This document shows positions 5,850 to 6,046 of a DNA stretch of 6,046 nt, in pieces (the stretch's first letter is position 1; each line of letters starts with the position of its first letter). This stretch comes from Bacteroidota bacterium (GTDB taxonomy: Bacteria; Bacteroidota; Bacteroidia; Flavobacteriales_F; PHOS-HE28): the NCBI GenBank assembly GCA_023430945.1, contig JAEYYE010000086.1:1-6046 (forward strand), read 5' to 3'. The translations under genes and the position numbers were made by a program. The notes under the pieces are model-generated. The model saw only the letters and a list, made by a program, of their open reading frames with translations, searched no databases and was not told where the DNA came from.

Positions 5850-6046
5850 ATGAAGAAATTCCTTTTCCTGTTCGCCGCGGCGGCCTTGATCGGCTGTAGT
5901 ACGGAGTTGGAAGTGAACGCGCCGTACAAGGACATCACAGTGGTGTACGGGTTGCTGAACCAGCGCGATACGATCCAATACATCAAGATCAACAAGGCTT
6001 TCCTGGGCGAAGGCGATGCGTACCAATACGCGTTGATCCGCGACAG
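5850..6046 (+). CDS. Lipoprotein of unknown function, N-terminal part (runs off the window)
   Basis: The frame opens with MKKFLFLFAAAALIGC, a lipoprotein signal peptide whose lipobox ALIGC places the lipidated Cys at residue 16. The mature part starts STELEVNAPYKDITVVYGLL and goes on to a DTIQYIKINKAFLGEG-type segment, giving 65 codons before the window ends. The protein should be anchored to a membrane, possibly at the surface as is common in Bacteroidota. The layout (short lipobox leader, then a beta-rich start after a VNAPYKD-type segment) resembles Bacteroidota lipoproteins of the DUF4249 kind, but I cannot confirm the family. Two in-frame ATGs lie upstream, at 5835 and 5802; the one at 5802 precedes the promoter and is unlikely. 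The one at 5835 would add MRLIH and remains possible, especially if the transcript is leaderless. No ribosome binding site is seen. Confidence 0.8.
   Translation, partial: MKKFLFLFAAAALIGCSTELEVNAPYKDITVVYGLLNQRDTIQYIKINKAFLGEGDAYQYALIRD

Overview
The window looks like chromosomal DNA from a GC-rich member of the Bacteroidota, probably a Flavobacteriales-like lineage (inference). The evidence is a large secreted protein ending in a type IX secretion (T9SS) sorting domain, a choice-of-anchor B family protein, TAnnTTTG-type promoter elements just ahead of start codons, and the absence of clear Shine-Dalgarno sequences. GATC is conspicuously abundant throughout. I see no RNA genes, CRISPR array, phage genes or transposase.

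Layout. Positions 1-361 (minus) hold the first 120 codons of a secreted choice-of-anchor B family protein. A 168-bp divergent gap follows. Positions 530-3310 (plus) encode a 926-residue surface protein: signal peptide, FG-GAP/VCBS-type calcium-binding repeats, a series of Ig-like G-x-W-S-G modules, and a T9SS C-terminal domain. Its stop codon overlaps that of a convergent minus-strand operon, which reads from 4883 down to 3307. That operon encodes a VOC-superfamily ring-cleaving dioxygenase (MhqO type) and a phospholipase/carboxylesterase-family alpha/beta hydrolase (MhqD type), joined by a TGATG stop-start overlap. The same pairing occurs in the Bacillus subtilis mhqNOD quinone/catechol-resistance operon.

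Positions 4884-5155 form a divergent intergenic region rich in short repeats: an inverted repeat, a dispersed-type repeat around TTCGACTTCGCTCAGGA, and a perfect 16-bp palindrome. Positions 5156-5770 (plus) encode a 204-residue exported protein built from 14-15-residue NGxxIxL-type repeats. A good promoter (5797-5827) then leads into a lipoprotein gene cut by the window end.

How the genes relate. Four of the six genes encode exported or surface proteins. The dioxygenase/hydrolase pair is the only evident cytoplasmic metabolic unit, probably for detoxifying hydroquinone- or catechol-like compounds. Nothing ties the surface genes to that operon beyond adjacency. I found no clearly new multi-gene system. 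The most noteworthy items are the mhqO-mhqD pair, the repeat protein, the repeat-laden intergenic region, and the recurrent promoter-like element 4-7 nt from predicted starts.
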